Assembly: GCA_963853835.1 (NCBI GenBank)
Contig: OY970824.1
Coordinates: 69,574,372 to 69,638,371 of the forward strand
DNA from: Calendula officinalis
Taxonomy: Eukaryota; Streptophyta; Magnoliopsida; Asterales; Asteraceae
DNA length: 64,000 nucleotides
Reading direction: 5' to 3'
Made by a program: the position numbers and the translations under genes. Below, piece by piece: positions 23,702-37,749 of this stretch; the first letter of the stretch is position 1; each line of letters starts with the position of its first letter. The notes under the pieces are model-generated. The model searched no databases and was not told where the DNA came from. It saw nothing but the letters and a program-made list of their open reading frames with translations.

Positions 23702-25976
23702 GTAGAAAAGCATAACCATTCTTTTGTTTAAATTTATTTCTTTTTATCTTTGTTTTGTGTATTATCATAGTCACACTATTTAGTTGCTATATAATTCAGA
23801 GACTTAGAGTCCATTAAGCAACCACCTTATAGGCAAAATTCGTCTTCCTTTCAGATACCAATAACATATTCATCTAATTTTTGGCATACAAAGGAAAGCA
23901 ATTTATAATAAAAAAAATTATAAAGATACCGATTGTTGCTTATGGGAAAATTCATTTAAAAAACTAGAAATTGCACCACTGTTTCATAATAATCACTTTT
24001 ACATAATGTAAAATACAATACTCCACACTTAAAATATATAGTTTTAACAGCCTCAATCTGGCCACAACATCGTATGTTCTATAACTAATAGTATTTATAT
24101 TGAGTAAAAACATCACATGCTAATTTAGATTGGTGGTCTTTATTAAAAACTACATGCTGAAATAAGAGATAGAGTTGCAGTATTTTCATAACTTTTTCGT
24201 CAAAATTAGGTTATCTAATCATCTTATTTGAATCCCTGAAGTCACAACAACCATTTTCAGAACACAAACTAAACACACTCTAACAAAAAGGTAGTCAATT
24301 AGATAATTAGAAAACCAATTTAGTAGCATAAGAACCCAAATCAGGATCAAAGATAAATAGACAGCCCGTAAATCAAAGAAAACCAGCAAAATGGGGCGGA
24401 AATAAACTAAAAAATCGGAGTAGGTCTATCCACCGGAGATGAATTGGAGTCCGCCAGAGATGAACCGTAGGTGTCGGCAACCAGGACTGCAGGAGGATAA
24501 AGTGATGAGCACAACGTCGCTTCCTTCGCCTGTAAAACCAAATGACGAAACTAATCGCCTGATAGTGATCCCTAATTCAACAAACAATTTTTAACCATAC
24601 TTAATAAGCTCTCCCGTTTAATAATAAGCCCCCTTATTTTGAGCCCACCACACCCACAATTTCAGCCCATCATATTATTGCATTAACCCCAAATGTAATG
24701 TTATAAGCTGATGTGAAAATGTGAAAAATCCTATTTTCAGCCCACCATTTATATCGAATAAAATGTTGACGTGATGACGGATAAATACTCCAATACCTTA
24801 TTAGTAATAGGTCCAATACCATTTAATTAAAATCAAGGGAAATGTTTAATATCAACGATGCTATATCTTATTAATATCTGTACTTATAAAATACATATTA
24901 TTAACTCAATACCTTATTAATAATAACACACAAATTAAATTTAGAGATGGGTAGACACATAAATAAGCACAAATGGTAGACACACAAATAAGCAACGGTA
25001 GACACAATTACACAAATATCATTTCTCATTTGATAGATATAAAACAGTATCCCAAAATCAACAGTTGAAAATGGAAATTTTGCTTGGTTGGACCATACAT
25101 GTAAAGTCACGGTTTAAAAACACTTATTTAAAAAATTTAAACAATAAAATGGTAAATTTTAAACCCATTTTATATTTTCTTATTCTTTTAATATCATTTT
25201 ATAAGAAATTTTGGCGATGCACGACCAAATTTTGACTGATAAACGATATATACCCCTTACAAAGGGTGACATTATGAGCAGATTACATTTAATTTATAAA
25301 GTTTACGGGTTAGAAAAAACTGAAAATTTCTACAATAAAATCTCAAATATATTCAAAGGTTATTTTTATTTTTTGAATTCTTTTTTGTAGTGATCTAGAG
25401 CAGTTTGACTTTATTAATAGTCAAAACTGTTTATGACCTCAAATTGCATGTAAATATGATCTCAAAACTGTTGAGAATCATTATTTCAATTTTGTAGTTA
25501 CAGTTGGTTGTTTTTTTTTGTATTTTTTAATAATTTTTTCAAAACTTTTTATTTATATTAAAAACCGTTGACTAATTTCGGATCAACTGAAAATCCAGTG
25601 CTTTGTTATAGTTCAATATAGTTAACTATGAGATCATGTTTTACTTCAAAAGGTCAAAATAAAAAGTTCACTTTTTTATCATGCATTTTACGATCCAAAA
25701 AGTAACACCATCAGAAGTTCAAAACTAAGTTAATTTGTTAACCTTTCACATGTTATGTTTAAACTGCACTTGAAATTTAATCAATAGTTCACTGCCTTAT
25801 TTATGCATATTACAATACGTAATATATCAGTCAAATCGCGTTACACTTTTACTTTGACCCAATTAACTAATGCACCTCAGATTGTTTAATCTTTTTTAAT
25901 CAGAGAACAAATTCTCAAGGTTTTATATATTACATGCACGTATACAACTTAATTTATAATTAAAAAGAGAGAGAGA

Positions 25977-26014
<38 letters not shown>

Positions 26015-26350
26015 AAGACTTCTTATTTGAGTTACGTATAAACGTATATCTTATAATCAGTGCGATTGGAATGAACCAACGTTTCGTGTATATTACGTTT
26101 GGTGTATAAAATTTACTATGAATCAACTATTGGTTAATAATGTTTTTCTTTTCTTTTTTTGGTAAATATTTAATTTGTATAATAACTTTTTTTTGTCTCA
26201 TTAGTGGTTATACTTATAATTTGTAGCATTCAAATACGTAACTTTAAAGTATTAAAATACATTTCAACTTTTAAAAAAAACTTAAAGAAAAAAATTTATA
26301 TAGGTCATTTACAGCTCATTTGTAGTGTTTATATATTTACAAATAATTTA
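23702..26350. other. Large intron of RepHel with unassigned sequence
   Basis: Mostly AT-rich and non-coding. One GC-richer island at 24400-24535 reads, on the minus strand, as 40 open codons behind an AG acceptor (AKEATLCSSLYPPAVLVADT..) ending in TAG. It might be another captured exon, but I recognise no family. A GA microsatellite lies at 25966-26013. Confidence 0.4.
25966..26013. repeat. (GA)n microsatellite
   Basis: GAGAGA run with one GTGA interruption. Confidence 0.95.
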
Positions 26351-29300
26351 GGACAATCACCGGCTGCATAAGAATCAGGGATTGGTCCATCAAGTAGAAC
26401 ACGATCCAACGCAGACATTAACCAGAAAACTAAACCAAAACAAACAAAACCAGGTACTTCAAACAAACACCATATTCAACCAAATCTATCCCTAAGTTGT
26501 ATTTATCTTAACCCATAATGCGTGTTACTCTATAAAATATGATTTCTTCTTATAAATGTAGGAATGACGAACTCCCAACCTTTGAAAAGACCCGCAAAAA
26601 AGGCAGCTCATAACTCCAAAAGTATAATTCGCATTAACCTTTTAAACAATATCTTATTTCTTCATGTTCCTGACATAAAGCATTTACATTTGAAGGCGTC
26701 CAAGTCACTTACCATTACCTTGGACCTCCATCAACAAAATGCACAAACTGTGAAGCATTCATGTGGTATGAAGAACAAAGCAAAAAAGGAAACAAAACTG
26801 CCAATCCAACATTTTCCATGTGTTGTCAAGATGGTAAAGTACGTAATCCCAAAATTCATTGATGCACCACCACCACTAAACAAGTTACTTAATCCTAACG
26901 AACCGGGGACGTCAAAATTTAGAGACCTGATCAGGGTCTACAATGGTATGTTTTCATTCACATCTTTTGGGGGTCTATAGATCACTCGATAAATCAAGGT
27001 CGTGCACCTTAGACATTTAGAATAAACGGCCAGAACTATCACAAATTGGGCTCTCTAATTCCTACCGAAGGGTTCCAACCCAAGTTTGCACAACTCTACT
27101 TCTATGACACGCAAAATGAAGTAAAAAATCACATGTCAGCTTTTATTGAAAACCAACCTAAGGAAGGTCCAGATGAAGCAATAGTGATAAGCCTCATTGA
27201 CATGTTGAATGAATTCAGTTCTGTTTCCAAAGCCTTCCGAATGGCTAGAGATTGGTCTACTCAAAACAACTCACACGATTTCCAACTACGACTTACTGGA
27301 CAACGTACGCAACTAAGACAATACAATGCACCATCTGTGTCTGAAGTGGCGATTTTGGTAATAAATGATTTTGGCGATTCTGATGGAGTGAGAGACATTA
27401 TTGTAAACAACAAAAATTCAGGACCTCTAAGAATATCAAAATTTCATCCGTCATACATGGCATTACAATATCCTTTATTGTTTCCCTATGGAGAAGATGG
27501 TTTCCATGAACAAATACCATACTATGCAAATTCAGGAACACGACAAACCAAACGTGGCTTTGTAACAATGAGGGAGTATTATTCTTATGTAATTCAATTT
27601 AGGGATACTGAGGGAACTACGTTGCTCAGAGGTGGATGCATGTATCAGCAATTCATAGTTGACACTTTTACGGCTATTGAAGAACAACGTCTTAAATGGA
27701 TACGAAACAATCAGTCTGACTTGCGTGTCGAACTCTATCATAATGTATATGATGCGGTTACAAGAGGAGATACAAAGGCTGAGGCAATCGGCCAAAGAAT
27801 AGTTTTACCGTCCAGCTTCACAGGAAGCCCACACTATATGATGCAGAATTACCAAGATGCAATGGCTCTATACCGAGCATATGGTAACCCTGATCTATTC
27901 GTAACGTTCACTTCAAATCCAAAATGGCCAGAGATTGAGGACATGCTATCATATATTCCCGGCCAAAAACCTCATGATCGTCCCGAGGTTGGTACAAGAG
28001 TTTTCAAGATGAAGTTGAACATTCTACTTGATGATATAACAACGAATCAAACTTTCGGGAAATGCCAAGCAGGTACTACCAAAACATGTATATCCACACT
28101 TAGTTATTTGATATTTCTATATAATTACACTCTTGATTATGATTTTACTTTCACAGTTGTGTATGTCATCGAGTTTCAAAAGCGTGGCCTACCTCATGCA
28201 CATATCTTACTATGGCTTGAAGATGCAGACAAATGTAAGACTCCAAGTGATATTGATGATATAATATCAGCCGAGATCCATTCACGTGAATATGACCCTG
28301 ATGGATACAGTGCTGTTACTGATTACATGTTGCATGGCCCATGTGGTAGCGGTTCTCCATGCACCATTGAGGGAAAATGCACCAAACATTTCCCAAAGCC
28401 ATTTTATGCTGAGACAACAATGGATGCCGAGGGATTTCCCATTTATCGCAGAAGAAACGACAATAACTATGCTACAAAAGGTAGGTTCGGATATGACAAC
28501 TCATATGTTGTCCTATACAATCGTTACCTTCTGCTTAAATACAAAGCACACATAAATGTGGAGTGGTGCAACAGATCAAGGGCAATTAAATATTTATTTA
28601 AATACTTAAATAAGGGTCCAGACAGAGCAACTATAGTAATTCAAGAAAATCTCAATGCTGAGCCGGGGTCAGAAAAAATTGTTAAAGTTGACGAAATAAA
28701 AAATTACTTGGATTCTCGCTTCTTAGCACCGTGTGAAGCAATATGGCGTATCTACCATTTTGACATCAATCACTGTTACCCATCAGTTTTGAAGTTAATA
28801 TTCCACTTGCCAGATCAAAATGCTATCACCCTTCGTGATGCCCAAAACTTGCCCGAACTACTACGTACGGAAGACATTAAGGAAACTATGTTTACTCAAT
28901 GGTTTGAACTCAACAACAGAGACAGGGAAGCTAGGGATCTAACATACGCAAAAATACCAACAAAATATGTTTGGCATGAGAAAGATAAAATGTGGAAGCG
29001 TCGTAAACAACGAGAATGCATCGGCCGAATCATTTATTGTAATCCTGCAGCGGGAGAGCGATACTATCTACGAATGCTATTAAACGTTGTCAAAGGTCCT
29101 AAATCTTATGAAGAAATAAAGACACACAATGGGAGACTTTGTGCAACGTTTAAAGAGGCTTGCGGTGCATATGGCTTAATCAGTGATGACAAAGAATGGA
29201 CACATGCTATAGAAGAAGCAAGCTTTTGGGCATCCGGTGCACAATTGCGAGATTTGTTCGTCACAGTGTTGCTCTTTTGTGAATTAACTAATCCACTTCA

Positions 29301-31069
29301 ATTTTCGGAGCAAATCTGGGAAAGTATCTCCGAGGATATTTTATATAAGAAACGAAAACTTTTTATGTACCCCACGTTACAACTCACAGATGAACAAATA
29401 AAGAACTATTGCTTAGTTGAAATACAAGAATTGTTACAAAGAAATGGAAAATCGTTAAGCGATTTCCAAGAACTTCCACAACCCGACCCCACCTTGCTAA
29501 CAAACCTTGATAACCGACTCATTCGGGAAGAATTAAATTACAACTTGCAAGAAATGAAGATCACCCATGAAAATCTGTATGGATCACTAAACCCAGAACA
29601 ACGTTCAATCTATCAAAAGGTTATAGCATCTGTACATGAAAAAAAAGGCGACTTCATTTTTGTGTATGGCCCCGGGGGCACTGGAAAAACATTCTTATAC
29701 AAAGCAATCATCTCTCGGTTAAGGTCAGAGAAAATAATTGTTCTCGCAGTTGCGTCTTCAGGTACATAACATTGAATACAAATTTATGTAAACTTCCAAA
29801 TAATAAAATAAACAATTGTTGACATTCTTTTATAACTAAATCAACTATGCAGGAATTGCGTCATTGCTCCTTCCGGGGATAGAACGGCTCATAGTCGTTT
29901 TGTTATACCCCTAGAACTAATGGAAAACAGCACTTGCGGTATAAAACAAAACACGCATTTGGCAGGGCTGATGAAACAAGTAAAGAGCGATATTAACTCC
30001 AAAAAATGATGATGCAGATGAAATTAACGCATACATGTTTAAAAAACTACAAGGTGAATCGGTAACGTACAAAAGCTCAGACGAAATTTGTAAGGCATCA
30101 ACTGATGAACTTGATCAAGAGCATTTATACCCCCCCTGAGTTTCTTAATTCTTTGAAGTTCCCGGGAATGCCACCTCACAATTTGAAGCTCAAAAGGGAA
30201 TTTCCGGTTATGTTGTTACGAAACGTAAACCCAACACGGGGTTTGTGTAATGGCACTCGACTCATTATCACACATCTTGGAGAGTTCGTAATTCGGGCAA
30301 AAATTATAATAGGCTCAAACATCGGGGCAATGGTCTTAATACCACGGATTACACTTACATCGACAAAATCACAATGGCCTTTCATTATGAAACGAAGACA
30401 ATTCCCCGTGAAACCATGTTATGCAATGACCATCAACAAAAGCCAAGGTCAATCACTTAATGTTGTGGGTCTATATTTGCCGGCTCCTGCTTTCAGTCAT
30501 GGACAACTATATGTAGCACTATCAAGAGTAACAAATCCAACAGGCCTAAAAATCCTCATGATTGAAGACAATGACAAGAATTTACACCACAACACAAGAA
30601 ATATTGTTTGCAAAGAAGCATTTAACAACCTAGACTAACAACAAAAGGTATATCTTATTTTCACTACCAAAGTTGTTGAACTTATCCTCTTTTTAATACT
30701 TTTTGTTATAAACTTGATTTCACATTTTAATTTTTTTTTCAAACACATAAATTGAAACACATGTTTCATTAAAAATTAATTCCACGTTGCAAATAAATAA
30801 CTTATAATTATTCCTTTTTAATGAACGTTTACACTTTTTTTTTCTTTCAGAAAGTGCTAATTCACCGGTGTCTCTTGAAGATATACCATCATTTGTAATA
30901 GCTAGACACACCACATGTACATTCTTAATCGCACTTATGTTTCATGAATAAAATGTTTTGTGTTATGCTAATATAAGCATTCATGTTTTGTTACTTTACA
31001 ATTTCTTAAGACATACTTTACTTTGTTCATACTTTTATCCGATACCAAAAACGACTTAACATTAATTAA

Positions 31070-31088
31070 GCCCGTGCATCGCACGGGC
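31070..31088 (+). other. Helitron 3'-terminal hairpin, main element
   Basis: Perfect 8-bp stem GCCCGTGC / GCACGGGC with loop ATC, about 12 bp upstream of the inferred 3' end. Identical hairpins are at 32828-32846 and 35810-35828. Confidence 0.8.
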
Positions 31089-31101
31089 CATGCTGCCTCG
31101 T

Positions 31102-32855
31102 ATATTTAAAAGTTGAGTTTTGTCATAAAACTAAGAATTTAATGTAATAACAAGATATAGTAAAAACTAATAAGTATATCAAAAGTCTTTAAATAATATT
31201 ATTAATAAATGAATTTATTATTAGTAAATGAATATAAGTAATAAACTCATGTATTTATAATAAAATCTAATAAATTGACTTATCATGAGTTTTAGAATAA
31301 TTATTAGAAAATGATTACGAGTAATAAACTAATGTATAGTTTGTCATAAATATGATTAATATATTAATGTAATAAAAAAGACTATTGTAATAAAAAATAT
31401 ATAATAAAAACTAATAACTTCATCAAATTGTAAAATCAAAAGTCATGAAATAATGTGTAAACTAATGTAGCATTTAATTACATGTATTTATTTAATATAT
31501 ATAAAGTTGAATTTTTGTCATAAATATGAATAAGAGATAATTATGACTAATAAACTCAATTTGTCACATGAAAAGTCTTGAAATAATTATAAGTAAATTA
31601 ATATAAGTTATAAAAACCATTTTATAATAAAATTATAAGTAGAATTTAATTATAATTATTTAATATATTTAAAAGTTGAAGAAATAATTATGACTAATAA
31701 ACTCAAATTGTCATATGAAAAGTCTTGAAATAATTATTAGTAAATTAAAATAAGTACTAAAAACCATTTTATAATAAAAATAAGTAGAATTTAATTATAA
31801 TTATTTAATATATTTAAAAGTTGAAGAAATAGTTATGACTAATAAACTCAAATTGTCATATGAAAAGATTTGAAATAATAATCAATTTACCATTTCAATT
31901 CAATATTAAACATCCTCATTCGTTTTTATAAGCTCAGAGGTTGAATACTGCTAGATAGGAAGAATTACAATAAATATAAATATTTAAACCCAATATACGA
32001 TAAATATCCTAATTAAAAGATGAGTTATTGTGGTATCGTTTCACTTCATATACAACCTAATCAATTTACCGTTCAATAACCGTTTTTCTTCATATATACA
32101 ATAAATAAATATCACAATCTACAATAAACATGTACCTTTTGTTGGATTGGAAGAACTAGATGTTGCATTTAATTAAAAACAAGTTCGAAATATAAAAAAT
32201 AATCAAGCCTCGGTTAAATAAGACAAAGAGTTTAACATAAATAATTGTAGTAAATTCAATTAAATAATAGTCTTTTCATGTAATTATAAATTACATATTA
32301 TAAACTATAAATAGCACACTATGAAGATGTAAATGGTGTTGACTTTTCAATTGATTTTAGCTTATTACCCCAATAAAACATCCACATAAAAAAAGAGTGT
32401 GATGATAACGATTTTGTTAGTATTTTTATTAGAGAGATACATGTTTTTTGTGCATTTGTACGGATTTCTATTTTTTATTACGTACTTTTGGAGAAAATAT
32501 ACAATTAAAAGTCTGACATAATGTTTGCATTAATCGACATTAGTTGAAAATATATTTTTATTGATTCATAGTTTCGCTTATAAAAGGCAAACCATGAAGT
32601 TTTTCATACTACCACTTATATGTTATAAATAACATGTTTTGTATTACACTAATAAAAAAATGATTACGGTTTTGTTACTTTGTATTTTCTTCCAACAAAC
32701 TTTGTTTATTTAGTAGAGCACTCACAATCAAACTAAACATGTTAGCGATCTTAATTTTAGTACTCTGCCCGTTACACCAATACAATGTATACGATTTACC
32801 TTTAAATAACGTTTTATCATGAACAAAGCCCGTGCATCGCACGGGCCATGTTGCC
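31102..32855 (+). mobile_element. Non-autonomous Helitron, copy A
   Basis: About 1.75 kb, AT-rich and non-coding. It starts directly after the main Helitron's 3' end (TATATTTAAAAGTTGAGTTT) and ends with the shared hairpin at 32828-32846 plus CATGTTGCCTCG. It is collinear with copy B through all landmarks, for example TTTGTTGGATTGGAAGAACT at about 32140 and 35077. Borders are good to within several bases. Confidence 0.6.
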
Positions 32856-34035
32856 TCGTATACATAAAAATTGAGTTTCATGTTTGATGTTGCATTTATT
32901 ACCTTACATTTAATATTAATAATAACAATCTAATAAATCCATTTATAAAAAATAATAATAAATTAATCAATTGTAAGATCAAAAGTTTTACCATAAACAA
33001 AATAATAATAATGTAATAAACTCATTTATAAGAAATAATAATAAATTAATCAATTTATAAGAAATCCATAAAAAAACAATAAATCGATTTAGTAAAATTA
33101 ATAATAAATTAATTTATTGTAGGATCAAAATTTTTACTATTTATAAGAAATAATAAATTAATCAATTGTAAGATTAAAAGTTTTACCATAAATAAACAAT
33201 ATTTATAAACATAACAATAGTGATGTACATGCATTTCTGAATCGCAAAAATAGTTGAATATCTACTATATAACATACAAAAACGAGTATTATGTTTGATG
33301 TTGTATTTAACTCTTAAAATTATTTAATTAGATGATTTAGTCAAAAAATCTATTCAAGTAGATGAAGTGTCAAAATTTAAGATTATTTAATTAAAATTAA
33401 ATTGTTATACTTAATATATAGGTTTTAGTTTCTAGCATGTGTAAAGACACTTAATAAATGTATTAATTAATTTATACATTTAGTATAAGTAGGTAAGCGT
33501 GGTTGTTAATTTCATTCATATATTCTCCTATTATGAATTTCATTTTGGCGAATCGGTGAATGAAATATGTCTCGATTATTTCTAAGTGATTTTTGTTTAA
33601 TGATACATCATTTAATTTAGGTTTGTTTATTTTGTAGGATCAACTATCTCCGGCAGCTACTATGAAGATTTCAAAATATCTCATACTCAAATCGGTATGA
33701 TTATGATTTAGATCCTCATAATTCTTTGATTATATTGTTTAATTCTTTGATTATATAATTCTTTGATTATATCTTATACTCAAGTGTTAAAGCTTAGATA
33801 GTATATATGACACACACCAATAGCTAAACATGTGGGTTGACGATACGATCGTGGGACAACACAAGGCATGACGACAATGGAAACGGGAAAACAAAAGGAA
33901 CACATGATGATTGGAGGTGAAGGCAAGTCACATTGTACATTACTTTAATAATCAATATGTAGCAAAGTTTATAATAAACAAGATCCTTCATTCTCATATA
34001 AGTGTTCACTTACATATTTGTAAATATAAATAAAT
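32856..34035 (+). repeat. AT-rich Helitron-like block between copies A and B
   Basis: Opens with a Helitron-like 5' end (TCGTATACATAAAAATTGAG near 32849) and holds a second TC-type end at 33261 (TCTACTATATAACATAC). It is related to 10932-12913 and 17576-18536, including the tail with GTAGGATCAACTATCTCCGG (about 33640) and CAAGGCATGACGACAATG. Non-coding. Confidence 0.55.
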
Positions 34036-35836
34036 TAATATATTATATTTAAAAGTTGAGTTTTGTCATAAAAATAAGAAATTAATGTAATAAAAAGAAT
34101 ATAGTACAAACTAATATCTCTATAAAATATTCATATCAAAAGTCTTGAAATAATATTATTAGTAAATGAATATAAGTAATAAACTCATGTATATTTATAA
34201 TAAAATCTAATAAATTGACTTATCATGAGTTTTAGAATAATTTATTAGAAAATGATTACGATTAATAAACTAATGTATAGTTTGTCATAAATATGATTAA
34301 TAAATTAATGTAATGAAAAAGACTATTGTAATATAAAAAAATATAATAAAAACTAATAATTTCATCAAATTGTAATATCGAAAGTCATGAAATAATGTCT
34401 AAACTAATGTAGAATTTAATTACATTTATTTAATATATAATAAAGTTGAATTTTGGTCATAAATATGAATAAAAAATAATTATGACTTATAAACTCAAAT
34501 TGTCACATGAAAAGTATTGAAATAATTATTAGTAAATTAATATAAGTTATAAAAACCATTTTATAATAAAATAAATAGAATTTAATTATAATTATTTAAT
34601 ATATTTACAAGTTGAAGAAAATAATTATGACTAATAAACTCAAATTGTCATATGAAAAGTCTTGAAATAATTATTAGTAAATTAAAATAAGTAATAAAAA
34701 TCATTTTATAATAAAAATAAGTAGATTTTAATTATAATTATTTAATATATTTAAAAGTTGAAGAAATAATTATGCCTAATAAATTCAAATTGTCACATGA
34801 AAAGTCTTGAAATAATAATCAATTTACCATTTCAATTCAATATTAAAATCCTCATCCGTTTTTAGAAGCTTAGAGGTTGAATGGTGCTAAATAGGAAGAA
34901 TTACAATAAATATAAATATTTAAACTTAATATACAATAAATATCTGAATTAAAGGAAGAGTTAGTGTAATATCAATTTACTTCATATATACAACATAATC
35001 AATTTACCGTTCAATATCCGTTTTACTTCATATACAATAAATAAATATCACAAACTACAATAAACACGTATCTTTTGTTGGATTGGAAGAACTAGATGTT
35101 GTATTTAACTAAAACCAAGTTCGAAATAAAAATTGAGTTTTTGTCTATGTTCATGAATAAATGTAGTAAACCATATATAAAAAATAATCAAGGCTCAGTT
35201 AAATAAGACAAAGAGTTTAACATGAAAATAGTAGTAAATTCAATTAAATAATAGTATCTTCATTTAACTAGAAGTTACATATTATAAATTATAAATAGCA
35301 CACTATCAAGATGCAAATGATGTTGAGTTTTCAAATGATTTTAGCTTATTACCCAACATAACATCTATCTAAAAAAAGAGTGTGATGCTAACGATTTTGT
35401 TAGTATTTTTATTAGATAGATACATGTTTTTGTGTATTTGTACGGATTTCTATTTTTTATTACATAGTTTTGGAGAAAAATGTACAATTAGAAGTCTGAC
35501 ATAATATTTACATTAATCGAAATTAGTTGAAAATATATTGTTATTGATTCATAGTTTTGCTTATAAAAGATAAGTCGTGAAGTTATTCATAGTATCACTT
35601 ATATGTTATGAATAACATGTTCTGTATTGTAAAATAAAAAAATGAAAACGGTTTTGTTACTTTGCATTTTCCTCCAACAAACTTTGCTTATTTAGTAGAG
35701 CACTCGCAATCAACCTAAACATGTTAGCGGTCTTGCTTTTAGTACTTTGTTCGTTACACCAATACAATGCATACGATTTACCTTTAAATAACGTTTTATC
35801 ATAAACAAAGCCCGTGCATCGCACGGGCCATGTTGC
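34036..35836 (+). mobile_element. Non-autonomous Helitron, copy B
   Basis: Second collinear copy of the 31102-32855 element, ending in the same hairpin (35810-35828) followed by CATGTTGCCTCG. A/B divergence is visible but modest, with small indels in AT runs. Non-coding. Confidence 0.6.
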
Positions 35837-35845
35837 CTCGTATAT

Positions 35846-37408
<1,563 letters not shown>

Positions 37409-37438
37409 CCAATTAAGACTATAGAACCAGCAGAACTC

Positions 37439-37706
37439 AATATAAACCATTGATTTTTTAAATGAAAAGATAATGAAAGACACATTAATGTATTTGATGA
37501 GGGACCCCCAAATATTGGTCCGCATGGATGTCATTCATGCATGTATACATATATGTATATGTTTTCATGTATGTATACATAAGTGTTATCTATACATATA
37601 TGTATACATGCATGAATGACATGCATACAAACCAATATTTGGGGGTCCCTTATCAAATACATTAATGTGTCTTCCATAATCATTTCATTTCAAAAATCAA
37701 TGATTT
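37439..37706. mobile_element. Long near-perfect foldback (MITE or hairpin RNA source)
   Basis: Two arms of about 120-130 bp, 37439-37560 and 37575-37706, are inverted copies (AGACACATTAATGTATTTGA, GGGACCCCCAAATATTGGT against their complements) around a short loop of ATGTATACAT words. The outer right edge runs straight into the retrotransposon filler, so that end may be truncated. Confidence 0.75.
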
Positions 37707-37749
37707 AGATAAATCACGTTTATCTATTCATCCGGGGGGATTACATAGG

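Larger units (their letters stand above)
23460..30638 (+). pseudogene. Helitron Rep-helicase (RepHel), broken
   Basis: Candidate N-terminal exons are 23460-23469 and 23552-23701; after a ~2.6-kb intron the frame meets TAA, several frameshifts and TAG at 27010-27012. From 27046 to 29761 it is open. It contains the Helitron-like N domain, the HUH nuclease motif RGLPHAHI (about 28183-28206) and the double-Tyr motif KYLFKYLNKG (28588-28617), with a spliceable in-frame intron at 28073-28156. The PIF1-like helicase has Walker A GPGGTGKT (29668-29691). After an intron (29762-29852) there is a frameshift, and then an abrupt jump from GLMKQ to VKSDINSKNDD. The Walker B and central helicase motifs are missing. 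The C-terminal part (30105-30638; INKSQGQS, HGQLYVALSR) follows another shift in a C run. Function: nicking and rolling-circle transposition. Confidence 0.92.
18537..31101 (+). mobile_element. Helitron (~12.6 kb) with RPA and Rep-helicase genes
   Basis: The proposed 5' end is TCTATATATATATAAAAAAC at 18537, preceded by A. The proposed 3' end is just after the hairpin GCCCGTGC-ATC-GCACGGGC (31070-31088), followed by CATGCTGCCTCG and T. Both genes typical of plant Helitrons (RPA70-like and Rep-helicase) lie between these ends on the same strand, and a host-gene exon has been captured. The 3' end reads CTCG|T instead of the usual CTRR|T, so the exact right border is uncertain by a few bases. Both genes are damaged, so the copy is not autonomous. 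Confidence 0.7.

Noticed and set aside
26564..26980. Separate 138-codon gene
   Set aside because: It is part of the RepHel N-terminal region. The neighbouring frames contain the expected CTNCEAFMWYEE segment, so this is a frameshifted pseudogene piece.
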